Shown: positions 52,097 through 61,209, counted from the stretch's first letter. The stretch is 64,000 bases of DNA from JAPHTQ01 sp050288165 (GCA_050288165.1 JBNKDG010000002.1:186001-250000), one strand, 5' to 3'. Notes: generated by a model from the letters alone, not told the origin. Numbers and translations: made by a program.

Positions 52097-52487
52097 GGGT
52101 CAACGCAAGCCGAGTCAGATCCCGAATCTGACCCCACTGATCGATATTGTTTTCCTGTTGCTGGTCTTCTTTATGCTGACCTCGCACTTCGTGCGCGAAC
52201 AGTCACTGAATATTGATCTGCCCGTGGCAGACAGCGGTGAAGCGGTGAGTGAGGACGGGCAGCTTGAAGTCGTGATTAGTACTGAAGGTCTGTTTCTTAT
52301 TGATGAGCATATCGTCGAAGAACAAAACCTGGAAGGTGTATTGCGTCAGCATCTGGCGGATCGCAAGGAAAAACTGGTGAGAGTGCGCGGTGATCGCGGC
52401 TCACCGTTGGGTAAGGCGGTTACCATTCTCGATGCGGCACGCAAGGCCGGTGCTGATAGCGTGGACATTGTGACCGAAAAGCGATGA
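52086..52487 (+). CDS. exbD: ExbD/TolR-type biopolymer transport protein
   Basis: A 133-residue single-pass protein. The essential Asp lies in the transmembrane helix PLIDIVFLLLVFFMLT; a periplasmic domain follows. The ATG at 52086 overlaps the exbB end by 11 nt and the stop overlaps tonB by 4 nt, so the three genes are translated as a unit. Confidence 0.93.
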   Translation: MQFEGQRKPSQIPNLTPLIDIVFLLLVFFMLTSHFVREQSLNIDLPVADSGEAVSEDGQLEVVISTEGLFLIDEHIVEEQNLEGVLRQHLADRKEKLVRVRGDRGSPLGKAVTILDAARKAGADSVDIVTEKR

Positions 52488-53107
52488 ATCGTTTTGACTG
52501 GTCAGTGCGTAGCGTTGCGCTGTTTGTATCGTTGCTGGTTCACGGTGTGTTTTTTCTGACCACCGGTTCTGTAGCGGGCAACAGTGAAACGGAACCGGCT
52601 CAACGTAAAGTAACCCGCGTCAGCTTTCGCTCCGAGGTGGCACCGCAAAATACGCCGCTGCCGAAACCTAAGGTGCCAGAGCCGAAGATTGAGCCACCAA
52701 AGAAAAACAAAAAGGCAAGAAAGCTCAAACAGCCTGAGCCTGAAATAGTGAAGCCGCCACCGCCAAGTGCGCCAATGGCAGAAGCAAAGACAGCAGGTAC
52801 CGTAGATGATCGGGCGTTGATCGAAAAGGCGCGTCAAAAATACCTGCGTCAGCTCATGGCGCATATTGAGGGATATAAAAATTATCCCAATGCGGCGCGC
52901 CGTCGCAGAATTGAAGGTGATGTGAAGGTAGATTTCATCCTGCAGTCGGGGGGGCGTGTATCAGGCCTGGGTGCAGGTGGCGCGCATAACTTGCTTAATG
53001 ACGCAGCCAGTGAAGCGGTGTTAGCGGCACAACCGATGCCACAACCGCCGGAGACATTGAAGCTACCCTGGCAGGTCTCATTTACCATGCGTTTTACTAT
53101 TAAGTAA
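52484..53107 (+). CDS. tonB: TonB energy transducer
   Basis: A 207-residue protein: N-terminal transmembrane helix (about 9-28), Pro/Lys/Glu-rich periplasmic spacer (KPKVPEPKIEPPKKNKK, PEPEIVKPPPPSAP) and a C-terminal TonB domain (YLRQLMAHIEGYKNYPNAARRRRIEGDVKVDFILQ; YP motif). It carries energy from ExbBD to the receptor, most simply the one encoded upstream. Confidence 0.93.
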   Translation: MNRFDWSVRSVALFVSLLVHGVFFLTTGSVAGNSETEPAQRKVTRVSFRSEVAPQNTPLPKPKVPEPKIEPPKKNKKARKLKQPEPEIVKPPPPSAPMAEAKTAGTVDDRALIEKARQKYLRQLMAHIEGYKNYPNAARRRRIEGDVKVDFILQSGGRVSGLGAGGAHNLLNDAASEAVLAAQPMPQPPETLKLPWQVSFTMRFTIK

Positions 53108-53157
53108 GGCGCGAAATAGTAACTAATGTTGTGATAACGCAAGAGAGGAAGTAAGCG

Positions 53158-53637
53158 ATGAAAACAATGATTCAGCGTATTGCCCTGCTGTTGATGGCCG
53201 GTATCTGGGCGGGCATGGCGCAGGCCGCGGGTTCAGTTATGGTCAAGGATGCCTGGGTGCGTGAAGCGCCTCCGGGAGCGACTGCCTCGGCCGGATACAT
53301 GGTGGTGCACAACATGGGTGACAAGCCGCGTGCACTGGTCGGCGCCAGTTGTGACGATTTCGGCAGTGTCATGCTCCACCGTACCATCATGCAGGATGGT
53401 ATGGCCAAGATGGTTCACCAGATGGCGATTGAAATCCCGGCCGGTGGTAGCGTGACGTTCAAGCCCAACGATTTTCACGTCATGCTGATGAAGCCGAAGC
53501 ATGCGCTGAAGGTCGGTGACAAACTGGACATCACCCTCAAGTTCAAAAATGGTGAAAGTATGAAGGTGACCTATGACGTGCGCGCAGCGAAAGGCGGCAT
53601 GGGGAACATGGGCGGGATGGATCACGGCAAGATGTAA
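53158..53637 (+). CDS. Periplasmic copper chaperone PCu(A)C
   Basis: A 159-residue protein with a 23-residue signal peptide (ending AQA). The family copper motif H-X10-M-X21-H-X-M is exact: H74, M85, H107, M109. The C-terminal tail is Met/His-rich (GGMGNMGGMDHGKM), as in copper-loading extensions. PCu(A)C proteins deliver Cu(I) to the CuA site of cytochrome oxidase. It is 50 nt after tonB and probably in the same transcript. Confidence 0.95.
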   Translation: MKTMIQRIALLLMAGIWAGMAQAAGSVMVKDAWVREAPPGATASAGYMVVHNMGDKPRALVGASCDDFGSVMLHRTIMQDGMAKMVHQMAIEIPAGGSVTFKPNDFHVMLMKPKHALKVGDKLDITLKFKNGESMKVTYDVRAAKGGMGNMGGMDHGKM

Positions 53638-53653
53638 GCTGATCTGTAGCCGC

Positions 53654-53684
53654 AAAAAAAGGGCGTCATTGGCGCCCTTTTTTG
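53654..53684. terminator. Bidirectional terminator after the copper chaperone gene
   Basis: AAAAAAAGGGCG-N7-CGCCCTTTTTTG: GC stem with A and T runs on either side, between convergent genes. Confidence 0.92.
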
Positions 53685-53696
53685 TTTTGTCGGTAC

Positions 53697-54668
53697 TTAA
53701 CCCAAGGCATATTTCTTGATGCGGTAGAGCAGGGTATCCCGGCTCAATCCCAGCAGGCGTGCTGCACGGCTGCGATTACCGTGGGTACGATCGAGGGCCT
53801 GGCGGATCATCTCCCGTTCCAGATCATCGAGGCTGAGGCCTTCCTCAGGCAGGGCAAAGGATTTGTCCGTATCGGTTCCCTGGCTCTGATGGCGGCTGCG
53901 GAGCATCTCCAGCGGCAGGATATGCTCATCCAGTTCCTGGCCGTGGTGTAACACCACCATGCGTTCGCAGAAATTGCGCAGTTCACGGATGTTGCCGGGC
54001 CAGTGGTATGCCTCCAGCCGGGTCTGGGCACGCGTATTGAAGTAGGGGGCAGCTAGACCGTGCTGGGCGGCCAGTTCGCGGGTCAGGTGACGTAGCAGGA
54101 GCGGGACATCACCGCGACGGAGACGCAGTGGCGGAAGCTCCAGTGGGACGACGTTGAGGCGGTAGTAGAGGTCTTCACGAAAGCGGTTTTCCCGCACCAG
54201 GGTGTATAGATCGCGGTTGGTGGCGGTAATGACCCGCACATTGACCTTGTAGGGGGTCTGTTCACCAACCGACTGGCACTCGCCCGATTCGAGGAATCTC
54301 AGCAGTTTGGCCTGTATCGCCAGGGGCAACTCACCGATTTCGTCGAGGAACAGGGTACCGCCTTCGGCGGCACGGATACGACCAGGATTGTTATCGTGGG
54401 CGCCGGTGAAGGCACCTTTGCGGTGGCCGAAGAGCTCCGATTCGACCAGATTCTCCGGCAGGGCGGCGCAGTTGATGGTAACGAAGGGGCCGCTGGCGCG
54501 ATGGCTGGCCTGATGCAGTGCCTGCGCCAGCAGTTCCTTGCCAGTACCACTTTCTCCCAGCACCAGAACGGTGACGTCGGTGGCGGCGACGATCTGCGCA
54601 GAACGGATGACGCTTTTGAATTCGGGGGCGTCGCCCAGCATGCTGTTTTCGAAAACTTCGCTGCCCAT
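53697..54668 (-). CDS. Orphan sigma-54-dependent activator (AAA+ plus Fis HTH)
   Basis: A 323-residue activator consisting of the AAA+ domain from residue about 10 and a C-terminal Fis-type helix-turn-helix (RSRAARLLGLSRDTLLYRIKKY). Walker A GESGTGKE, the sigma-54 contact loop GAFTGA and Walker B TLFLDEIGELP are intact. There is no N-terminal receiver or sensor domain, as in PspF. The upstream bases show no remnant of one. It is convergent with the copper chaperone gene. Target promoters are unknown; no -24/-12 site was identified nearby. Confidence 0.9.
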   Translation of the reverse strand: MGSEVFENSMLGDAPEFKSVIRSAQIVAATDVTVLVLGESGTGKELLAQALHQASHRASGPFVTINCAALPENLVESELFGHRKGAFTGAHDNNPGRIRAAEGGTLFLDEIGELPLAIQAKLLRFLESGECQSVGEQTPYKVNVRVITATNRDLYTLVRENRFREDLYYRLNVVPLELPPLRLRRGDVPLLLRHLTRELAAQHGLAAPYFNTRAQTRLEAYHWPGNIRELRNFCERMVVLHHGQELDEHILPLEMLRSRHQSQGTDTDKSFALPEEGLSLDDLEREMIRQALDRTHGNRSRAARLLGLSRDTLLYRIKKYALG

Positions 54669-54877
54669 AGCTGCCGGTGAAAATCCTCAGGTTTGTGGGC
54701 GCTAGGATACCCTGAACGCCTGTTATGGGCAAAATCTGTTCAGGTCGAACCTTTTCCGTCTGGGCTGTCGTCCATCTTCTGCAACTAAGGTATAATCACA
54801 TCCGGGTCTCTATACGCACAATTATTGTGTGGAAATGGCCGCTTAAGCCCTGTACGGGGCAGTGGAGTAGTAGATAC

Positions 54878-54962
<85 letters not shown>

Positions 54963-54971
54963 GACAGATCG

Positions 54972-55022
54972 GGGTGGTTTCAGTGCAACATCGGTTACAC
55001 CGTGAACCACCCTACCATTACG
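54972..55022 (+). promoter_or_regulatory. Long hairpin between tRNA-Leu and tig
   Basis: GGGTGGTT (54972-54979) pairs with AACCACCC (55015-55022), and inside them CA/TG and GTG/CAC extend the stem with single-base bulges. No T tract. It could separate tRNA processing from tig mRNA or act as an attenuator. Confidence 0.5.
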
Positions 55023-55050
55023 ATTTCTGATTGATTGTTGAGGAGTGAAG

Positions 55051-56349
55051 ATGCAGGTTTCAGTTGAGGCGACCAGTTCCCTCCAGCGTCGTATGACCGT
55101 CGAGGTTCCCGCAGAGCGTATTGCCGGTGAAGTGGCAAGCCGCCTGAAGCGCCTGGCCAGTACCGCCAAGGTTAAGGGTTTCCGTCCGGGTAAGGTGCCG
55201 ATGAAGGTCGTGGAGCAGCAGTATGGCAAGCAGGTTCGCGACGAAGTGGTTGGTGAAGTGATTCAGACCACCTATTTCGAGGCAATCAACCAGCAAAAGC
55301 TGCAGCCGGCCAGCATGCCGACCATCGAGTCAGTCACTGGTGAGGAAGGTCAGAACCTGCAATATGCAGCGGTTTTCGAAGTGATGCCAGAAGTTGCTCT
55401 GGCAGCGATGTCCGGCGCCAAGCTGGAGAAAGTGATCGCCGAGGTGACCGAGGCAGACCTCGACAAGATGATTGAAAACCTGCGCAAGCAGCGGACCGAA
55501 TGGAAAGAGGTCTCGCGCAAGGCAAAAGAGGGTGACCGCTTGAGTGTTGACTTCAGTGGCACCATAGAAGGAAAAGAGTTCGCCGGCAATGCGGGCAAGA
55601 ATGTCCCGGTGACCCTGGGTGCCGGACGCATGATCGACGGTTTTGAGAAAGGCCTTACCGGCGCCAAGGCGGGTGATGAAGTGGTCCTGGACCTGCAATT
55701 CCCCGAGGAATACGGCAACAAAGAAGTTGCCGGTAAGCCGGTACAGTTCCAGATCACCGTGAACAAGGTGGAAGAGGCGCAACTGCCCGAGGTCAACGAA
55801 GAGTTCGCCAAAGGTTTTGGCGTCGGTGACGGTAGTCTGGAAGCACTGCGTGCCGAAGTGCGCAAGAATATGGAGCGTGAGCTCAAGCAGGGTCTGGAAG
55901 GCAAGAACAAACAGGCCGTGATGGATATGCTGCTGGAGCTGAACAAGCTGGAGGTGCCCGCTGCGTTGATCGACAACGAGGCGGAGACGCTCAAGCAACA
56001 GATGATGCAGCAGATGCAGATCCCCAAAGGCAAGGCAGGCCTCAATCTTGATGCGGCCATGTTCAAGGGCGAAGCGGAGAAGCGGGTTACCCTGGGGCTA
56101 CTGCTGGGCGAAGCGATTCGTGCCAATGAGCTGAAGGTGGATAGCGATGCTCTTAAGGCCAGGGTGGAAGAGATTGCCTCCACCTATGAAAAACCGGAAG
56201 AGGTGGTACGCTGGTATTACGGCGACAAAAACCGCCTCTCCCAGATCGAGAACCTGCTGCTGGAAGATGCCGTAGTTGAGTGGGCCTTCAGTCAGGCAAA
56301 GGTAAGCGAAAAGAAGAGCAGTTTTGACGAAGTAGTGGGTTTGAACTGA
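55051..56349 (+). CDS. tig: Trigger factor
   Basis: A 432-residue ribosome-associated chaperone and prolyl isomerase, identical in length to E. coli Tig. The ribosome-binding signature VKGFRPGKVPMKVVEQQYG, the FKBP-like domain (about 150-245) and the C-terminal chaperone arms are present. The ATG at 55051 lies 5 nt after AGGAG; GTG 55045 is inside the Shine-Dalgarno and is rejected. First gene of the tig-clpP-clpX-lon block. Confidence 0.97.
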   Translation: MQVSVEATSSLQRRMTVEVPAERIAGEVASRLKRLASTAKVKGFRPGKVPMKVVEQQYGKQVRDEVVGEVIQTTYFEAINQQKLQPASMPTIESVTGEEGQNLQYAAVFEVMPEVALAAMSGAKLEKVIAEVTEADLDKMIENLRKQRTEWKEVSRKAKEGDRLSVDFSGTIEGKEFAGNAGKNVPVTLGAGRMIDGFEKGLTGAKAGDEVVLDLQFPEEYGNKEVAGKPVQFQITVNKVEEAQLPEVNEEFAKGFGVGDGSLEALRAEVRKNMERELKQGLEGKNKQAVMDMLLELNKLEVPAALIDNEAETLKQQMMQQMQIPKGKAGLNLDAAMFKGEAEKRVTLGLLLGEAIRANELKVDSDALKARVEEIASTYEKPEEVVRWYYGDKNRLSQIENLLLEDAVVEWAFSQAKVSEKKSSFDEVVGLN

Positions 56350-56380
56350 TAAGCGGACTACGCTAAAGGAATCTGAAACG

Positions 56381-57022
56381 ATGACCGACAACCTCATTAT
56401 GAATGGTGCGCAGCAGGTACAAAATCTGGGTCTGGTGCCCATGGTCGTCGAGCAGACCTCCAGGGGTGAGCGCGCGTATGACATCTACTCGCGCCTGCTC
56501 AAGGAGCGAGTGATCTTCGTCGTCGGTCCGATTGAGGATCACATGGCCAACCTGATCGTGGCCCAACTGCTGTTCCTTGAGTCGGAGAACCCGGACAAGG
56601 ATATCCACCTCTATATCAATTCACCGGGTGGTTCCGTCAGTGCGGGTCTTGCGATCTACGACACCATGCAGTTCATCAGGCCCGAGGTCAGCACCATGTG
56701 TATCGGCATGGCGGCCAGTATGGGTGCGGTACTGCTGGCTGGCGGTGCAGCGGGCAAGCGTTTCTGTCTGCCCCATGGCCGCGTGATGATTCACCAACCG
56801 CTGGGTGGCTATCAGGGTCAGGCGACTGATATTGAGATCCATGCCCGTGAGATCCTCAAGGTGCGTGAGCAGTTGAACCGGATTTTGTCCAACCATTCCG
56901 GACAACCGATGGAACGCATCCAGGATGATACCGAGCGGGATAACTTTATGAGCGGCGAACAGGCCGTGGAGTATGGCTTGATTGACAAGGTACTGGACCG
57001 TCGTTCCAGTTCCGGGGAGTGA
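56381..57022 (+). CDS. clpP: ClpP protease proteolytic subunit
   Basis: A 213-residue serine peptidase. Catalytic Ser lies in MGMAASMGAVLL, His in MIHQPLGGYQG, and the Asp further on. Forms the tetradecameric barrel that works with ClpX. 31 nt after tig with a GGAATC leader. Confidence 0.98.
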   Translation: MTDNLIMNGAQQVQNLGLVPMVVEQTSRGERAYDIYSRLLKERVIFVVGPIEDHMANLIVAQLLFLESENPDKDIHLYINSPGGSVSAGLAIYDTMQFIRPEVSTMCIGMAASMGAVLLAGGAAGKRFCLPHGRVMIHQPLGGYQGQATDIEIHAREILKVREQLNRILSNHSGQPMERIQDDTERDNFMSGEQAVEYGLIDKVLDRRSSSGE

Positions 57023-57054
57023 TTGAGACCTTGATCCAGCTTCTTATGATTGGG

Positions 57055-57084
57055 GTTGAAATTTTTTCCCGGACTCTGCATGTT
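57055..57084 (+). promoter_or_regulatory. Possible weak heat-shock promoter of clpX
   Basis: GTTGAA (57055-57060), 15-nt spacer, CTGCATGTT (57076-57084) partly fits the sigma-32 pattern CTTGAA/CCCCATNTA. The -10 fit is poor. Confidence 0.3.
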
Positions 57085-57113
57085 GTAACCATGAAACAAG
57101 ACGGGGTAGGGTC

Positions 57114-58400
57114 ATGAGCGATAATTCGACCGGCAAGGGCGACGATAACGGCAAACTGCTGTATTGCTCCTTCTGCGGCAAAAGCCAACACGAAGTGCGC
57201 AAACTGATTGCTGGCCCGTCCGTCTTTATCTGCGACGAGTGTGTCGAACTGTGTAATGACATCATCCGTGAAGAGATTCAGGAGGATGCCGTAGGTAGTG
57301 GCAAGAATTCACTGCCGACACCGCGCGAAATCAACACCATTCTCGATGAGTACGTGATTGGCCAGAAAAAAGCCAAGAAAGTGCTTTCGGTTGCGGTCTA
57401 TAACCACTACAAGCGTCTTGATGCCGGACAGAAGAAGGATGAGGTCGAACTGGCCAAGAGTAACATCCTGCTGATCGGTCCGACCGGTAGCGGTAAGACC
57501 CTGCTGGCCGAAACCCTTGCACGTCTGCTGAATGTCCCGTTTACCATCGCCGATGCGACGACACTGACCGAAGCCGGTTACGTCGGTGAGGATGTGGAAA
57601 ACATCATTCAGAAGCTGCTGCAAAAGTGCGACTACGATGTCGAAAAGGCGCAGACCGGTATCGTCTACATCGATGAGATCGACAAAATTTCACGCAAGTC
57701 GGACAACCCTTCTATTACCCGTGACGTTTCCGGTGAAGGTGTGCAGCAGGCGCTGCTTAAACTGATTGAAGGTACCGTCGCCTCCGTACCGCCTCAAGGT
57801 GGTCGTAAACATCCGCAACAGGAATTCCTGCAGGTGGATACTTCCAATATCCTGTTCATCTGTGGCGGCGCCTTTGCTGGTCTGGAGCGGGTGATTCGCA
57901 ATCGTTCCGAGAAGGGCGGCATCGGTTTCTCCGCCGAGGTGAAGAGCAAGCAGGAAGGCAAGAGCGCCAGTGCCGTGCTGCTCGACGTCGAGCCGGAAGA
58001 CCTGGTGCAGTATGGTCTGATCCCCGAGTTCGTGGGTCGTCTGCCGGTACATGCCACCCTGGAAGAACTGGATGAAGATGCGCTGATCAGCATCCTGACC
58101 GAGCCGAAGAACGCCCTGGTCAAGCAGTATGCCAAACTGTTCGAGATGGAAGATGTGGAGCTGGAGTTCCGCGAAGAGGCACTGCGAGCTGTTGCCCGTA
58201 AGGCGATGAAGCGTAAGACCGGCGCACGTGGTCTGCGTTCCATTCTGGAGAACACCCTGCTCGATATTATGTACGACCTGCCCTCCATGAGCGGCGTTTC
58301 CAAGGTCGTGATCGATGATGGTGTTATCGAGGGTGAATCAGAACCGTTGCTGATCTACGAAAACGCCGAGCAGTCTTCCGCAGCCGCTGCGGCAGATTAA
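57114..58400 (+). CDS. clpX: ATP-dependent protease ATP-binding subunit ClpX
   Basis: A 428-residue AAA+ unfoldase. N-terminal zinc finger (CSFCGKS, CDECVELC), Walker A GPTGSGKT, Walker B VYIDEIDKI, pore loop EAGYVGEDV and the ClpP-docking loop region are seen. It feeds substrates to ClpP encoded 91 nt upstream. Confidence 0.98.
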   Translation: MSDNSTGKGDDNGKLLYCSFCGKSQHEVRKLIAGPSVFICDECVELCNDIIREEIQEDAVGSGKNSLPTPREINTILDEYVIGQKKAKKVLSVAVYNHYKRLDAGQKKDEVELAKSNILLIGPTGSGKTLLAETLARLLNVPFTIADATTLTEAGYVGEDVENIIQKLLQKCDYDVEKAQTGIVYIDEIDKISRKSDNPSITRDVSGEGVQQALLKLIEGTVASVPPQGGRKHPQQEFLQVDTSNILFICGGAFAGLERVIRNRSEKGGIGFSAEVKSKQEGKSASAVLLDVEPEDLVQYGLIPEFVGRLPVHATLEELDEDALISILTEPKNALVKQYAKLFEMEDVELEFREEALRAVARKAMKRKTGARGLRSILENTLLDIMYDLPSMSGVSKVVIDDGVIEGESEPLLIYENAEQSSAAAAAD

Positions 58401-58406
58401 GCATAC

Positions 58407-58437
58407 ATGTTGCGGCGGTGTTAACACCGCCGCCAAC
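58407..58437 (+). promoter_or_regulatory. Strong hairpin between clpX and lon
   Basis: A perfect 22-bp palindrome GCGGCGGTGTT/AACACCGCCGC (58412-58433), extended by ATGTTG/CAACAT with one bulge. No T tract. It probably protects the clpX mRNA end or terminates in a factor-dependent way. Confidence 0.6.
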
Positions 58438-58456
58438 ATCGCCTTTGTCGTGAATC

Positions 58457-58486
58457 CTTGAAGCCCCCACCAGCCGTCCGCATATA
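58457..58486 (+). promoter_or_regulatory. Heat-shock (sigma-32/RpoH) promoter of lon
   Basis: CTTGAA (58457-58462), 15-nt spacer, CCGCATATA (58478-58486), matching the RpoH consensus CTTGAA / CCCCATNTA at 6/6 and 7 of 8 defined positions. TATAAT at 58483-58488 overlaps and could serve sigma-70. Confidence 0.65.
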
Positions 58487-58582
58487 ATGATGCATTGCCG
58501 TATAGCGATATACTGATTGCCTGTACGCAGTAACAGAACTACATCCGTACCGAACCGGTACGATCTGAGAGGAAACACAGCG

Positions 58583-61018
58583 ATGGATTCACAGGATAAC
58601 TTGTCAGAAGTGACTGAAGAGTTGCGTACACTGCCGGTGCTGCCGCTGCGTGACGTAGTGGTTTATCCGCACATGGTGATTCCTCTGTTTGTCGGTCGCG
58701 ACAAATCGATCAAGGCTCTGGAAGCTGCGATGGAGAGCGACAAGGAGATCCTGCTGGTGGCGCAGAAGGCTGCCTCCGAGGATGACCCGAGCGAGGAGGA
58801 CATCTATCGCATCGGTACCCTTTCCACCATTCTGCAACTGCTTAAATTGCCTGACGGTACCGTCAAGGTACTGGTCGAAGGTGGACGTCGTGCCAAGATC
58901 GTCAGCTTTATGGAAGGTGATGAATTTTTCCGCGGTCAGATCCAGACACTCGAGAGTGATCACATTGAAGAACGTGAAGCTGAGGTGTTGTCACGTTCCG
59001 TGCTGAATCAGTTCGATCAGTACGTCAAACTGAACAAGAAAGTACCGCCTGAGGTACTGACTTCCCTTTCCGGTATCGAAGATCCGAATCGTCTGGTCGA
59101 TACCATCGCTGCACATATGTCGCTCAAGATCGAAGAGAAGCAGGAGATCCTGGAGATCATCGATCTACGCGAGCGATTTGAACATCTGCTGGCGCTGATG
59201 GAATCGGAACTGGATCTGCTGCAGGTAGAGAAGCGCATCCGTAGCCGGGTCAAGCGGCAGATGGAGAAGAGTCAGCGCGAGTACTATCTCAATGAGCAGA
59301 TGAAGGCGATCCAGAAAGAGTTGGGCGAGATGGATGAGGCGCCCAATGAACTGGAAGAGCTGGAACAGAAGATCGGCAAATCCGGTATGTCCAAAGAGGC
59401 GAAGAAGAAAGCGACAGCCGAATTGAACAAACTGAAGATGATGTCACCGATGTCGGCCGAAGCGACAGTCGTACGTAACTACATCGACTGGCTGGTTAAT
59501 GTGCCGTGGAAAAAGAAAACCAAGGTACGTCATGATCTGACCGTGGCCGAAGAAGTGCTGGAAGCGGATCACTATGGTCTGGAGAAGGTCAAGGAACGTA
59601 TCCTTGAATACCTGGCGGTGCAGCAGCGGGTAAAACAGCTCAAGGGACCGATTCTCTGTCTGGTCGGACCGCCCGGCGTCGGTAAGACCTCGTTGGGTCA
59701 GTCGATCGCCCGCGCCACCAACCGTAAGTTTATTCGCATGGCATTGGGTGGTGTACGTGACGAGGCCGAGATCCGCGGTCATCGCCGTACCTACATCGGT
59801 TCTATGCCCGGCAAGATCATCCAGAACCTCTCCAAGGTGGAGACGCGCAACCCGCTGTTCCTGCTGGATGAAATCGACAAAATGGCTACCGACTTCCGTG
59901 GCGATCCTGCCTCTGCATTGCTGGAGGTACTGGACCCGGAACAGAACCACACCTTTAACGATCATTACCTGGAAGTTGACTTCGATCTTTCCGACGTGAT
60001 GTTCATCGCCACGGCAAACTCAATGAACATTCCCGGACCGTTGCTCGATCGGATGGAGGTGATTCGCATCCCTGGTTATACCGAGGATGAGAAACTCAAC
60101 ATTGCCAAGCGCTATCTGTTGAGCAAAGAACGTAAAGCCAACGGTATTGCTGATAACGAACTGGAAATCACCGACGAAGCGATCCTCGGCATCATTCGTT
60201 ACTACACCCGTGAGGCGGGTGTACGTAGCCTGCAGCGTGAGATCGCCAAGATCAGCCGCAAGGTGGTCAAGGAGTTGCTGCTCAAGGAGGCACAACACGA
60301 AGCGGGTAAAACCGTGGTGGTAGGTGCTGAGGAGCTGGAACATTATCTGGGTGTGCGTCGCTTCCGCTACGGGTTAGCCGAAGAGAAAGATCAGGTTGGA
60401 CAGGTTACCGGTCTGGCCTGGACCGAGGTGGGTGGCGAGTTGCTCAGTATCGAAACCGTCGTTGTGCCAGGTAAGGGTAAGCATGTCATCACTGGCCAAC
60501 TGGGCGATGTGATGAAGGAATCGATCCAGGCAGCAATGAGCGTAGTGCGCAGCCGTGCAATTACGTTGGGCATCAAACCCGATTTTTATGAAAACCGTGA
60601 TATCCATGTCCACGTACCTGAGGGAGCGATCCCCAAAGACGGCCCCAGTGCCGGTATCGGTATGTGTACCGCGCTGGTTTCAGCACTGACCGGTATTCCG
60701 GTTCGTGCCGATGTAGCCATGACCGGTGAGATCACCCTTCGTGGTGAGGTGTTGCCTATCGGTGGATTGAAGGAGAAGTTGCTGGCCGCCGCCAGGGGTG
60801 GAATCAAACATGTCCTGATACCTGACGAGAATCGTCGTGATCTGGATGATGTGCCGGACAACATCAAACAGAGTCTGGAAATCCATCCGGTGAAATGGGT
60901 CGATGAAGTACTGGAGGTTGCCCTGATCAGCAAACCTGAGCCACTGAGCGAAGAGGAACTGGTAGAGGTTGTCAAGGGTGGAGAAGGGGATAAACCGAAT
61001 AATATTCATACCCACTAA
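58583..61018 (+). CDS. lon: ATP-dependent Lon protease
   Basis: An 811-residue AAA+ serine protease. N-terminal substrate-binding domain (LPVLPLRDVVVYPHMV), Walker A GPPGVGKTS, Walker B FLLDEIDKM, and the proteolytic site PKDGPSAGIGM with catalytic Ser, and the Lys in the following GLKEKLLAA stretch. ATG at 58583 follows GAGAGG; the upstream in-frame start is inside the promoter region and is rejected. Ends in a strong terminator. Confidence 0.98.
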   Translation: MDSQDNLSEVTEELRTLPVLPLRDVVVYPHMVIPLFVGRDKSIKALEAAMESDKEILLVAQKAASEDDPSEEDIYRIGTLSTILQLLKLPDGTVKVLVEGGRRAKIVSFMEGDEFFRGQIQTLESDHIEEREAEVLSRSVLNQFDQYVKLNKKVPPEVLTSLSGIEDPNRLVDTIAAHMSLKIEEKQEILEIIDLRERFEHLLALMESELDLLQVEKRIRSRVKRQMEKSQREYYLNEQMKAIQKELGEMDEAPNELEELEQKIGKSGMSKEAKKKATAELNKLKMMSPMSAEATVVRNYIDWLVNVPWKKKTKVRHDLTVAEEVLEADHYGLEKVKERILEYLAVQQRVKQLKGPILCLVGPPGVGKTSLGQSIARATNRKFIRMALGGVRDEAEIRGHRRTYIGSMPGKIIQNLSKVETRNPLFLLDEIDKMATDFRGDPASALLEVLDPEQNHTFNDHYLEVDFDLSDVMFIATANSMNIPGPLLDRMEVIRIPGYTEDEKLNIAKRYLLSKERKANGIADNELEITDEAILGIIRYYTREAGVRSLQREIAKISRKVVKELLLKEAQHEAGKTVVVGAEELEHYLGVRRFRYGLAEEKDQVGQVTGLAWTEVGGELLSIETVVVPGKGKHVITGQLGDVMKESIQAAMSVVRSRAITLGIKPDFYENRDIHVHVPEGAIPKDGPSAGIGMCTALVSALTGIPVRADVAMTGEITLRGEVLPIGGLKEKLLAAARGGIKHVLIPDENRRDLDDVPDNIKQSLEIHPVKWVDEVLEVALISKPEPLSEEELVEVVKGGEGDKPNNIHTH

Positions 61019-61064
61019 CTGTACAAATGAGTGTTTGTTACTACTTTTGTATAGCTGATCCGTG

Positions 61065-61104
61065 GTGCCGTGGTTAGTGTAACAACCACGGCACTATTTT
61101 TTTT
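61065..61104 (+). terminator. Rho-independent terminator of lon
   Basis: GTGCCGTGGTT (61065-61075) pairs perfectly with AACCACGGCAC (61084-61094), followed by TA and eight T. Confidence 0.95.
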
Positions 61105-61179
61105 ACATTAACTGCCGTCGCTAAGTCCTTAATACATAGACAACACCGCACCGTTACAGGGTTTTGTGACTCTCATCCC

Positions 61180-61209
61180 TTGACAGTCCAAAGAGGCAGT
61201 TGGTATAAA
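61180..61209 (+). promoter_or_regulatory. Sigma-70 promoter of hupB
   Basis: TTGACA (61180-61185), 18-nt spacer, TATAAA (61204-61209). The transcript would have a leader of about 110 nt before the GTG start. The rest of the 308-bp gap after lon shows only the lon terminator. Confidence 0.75.
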
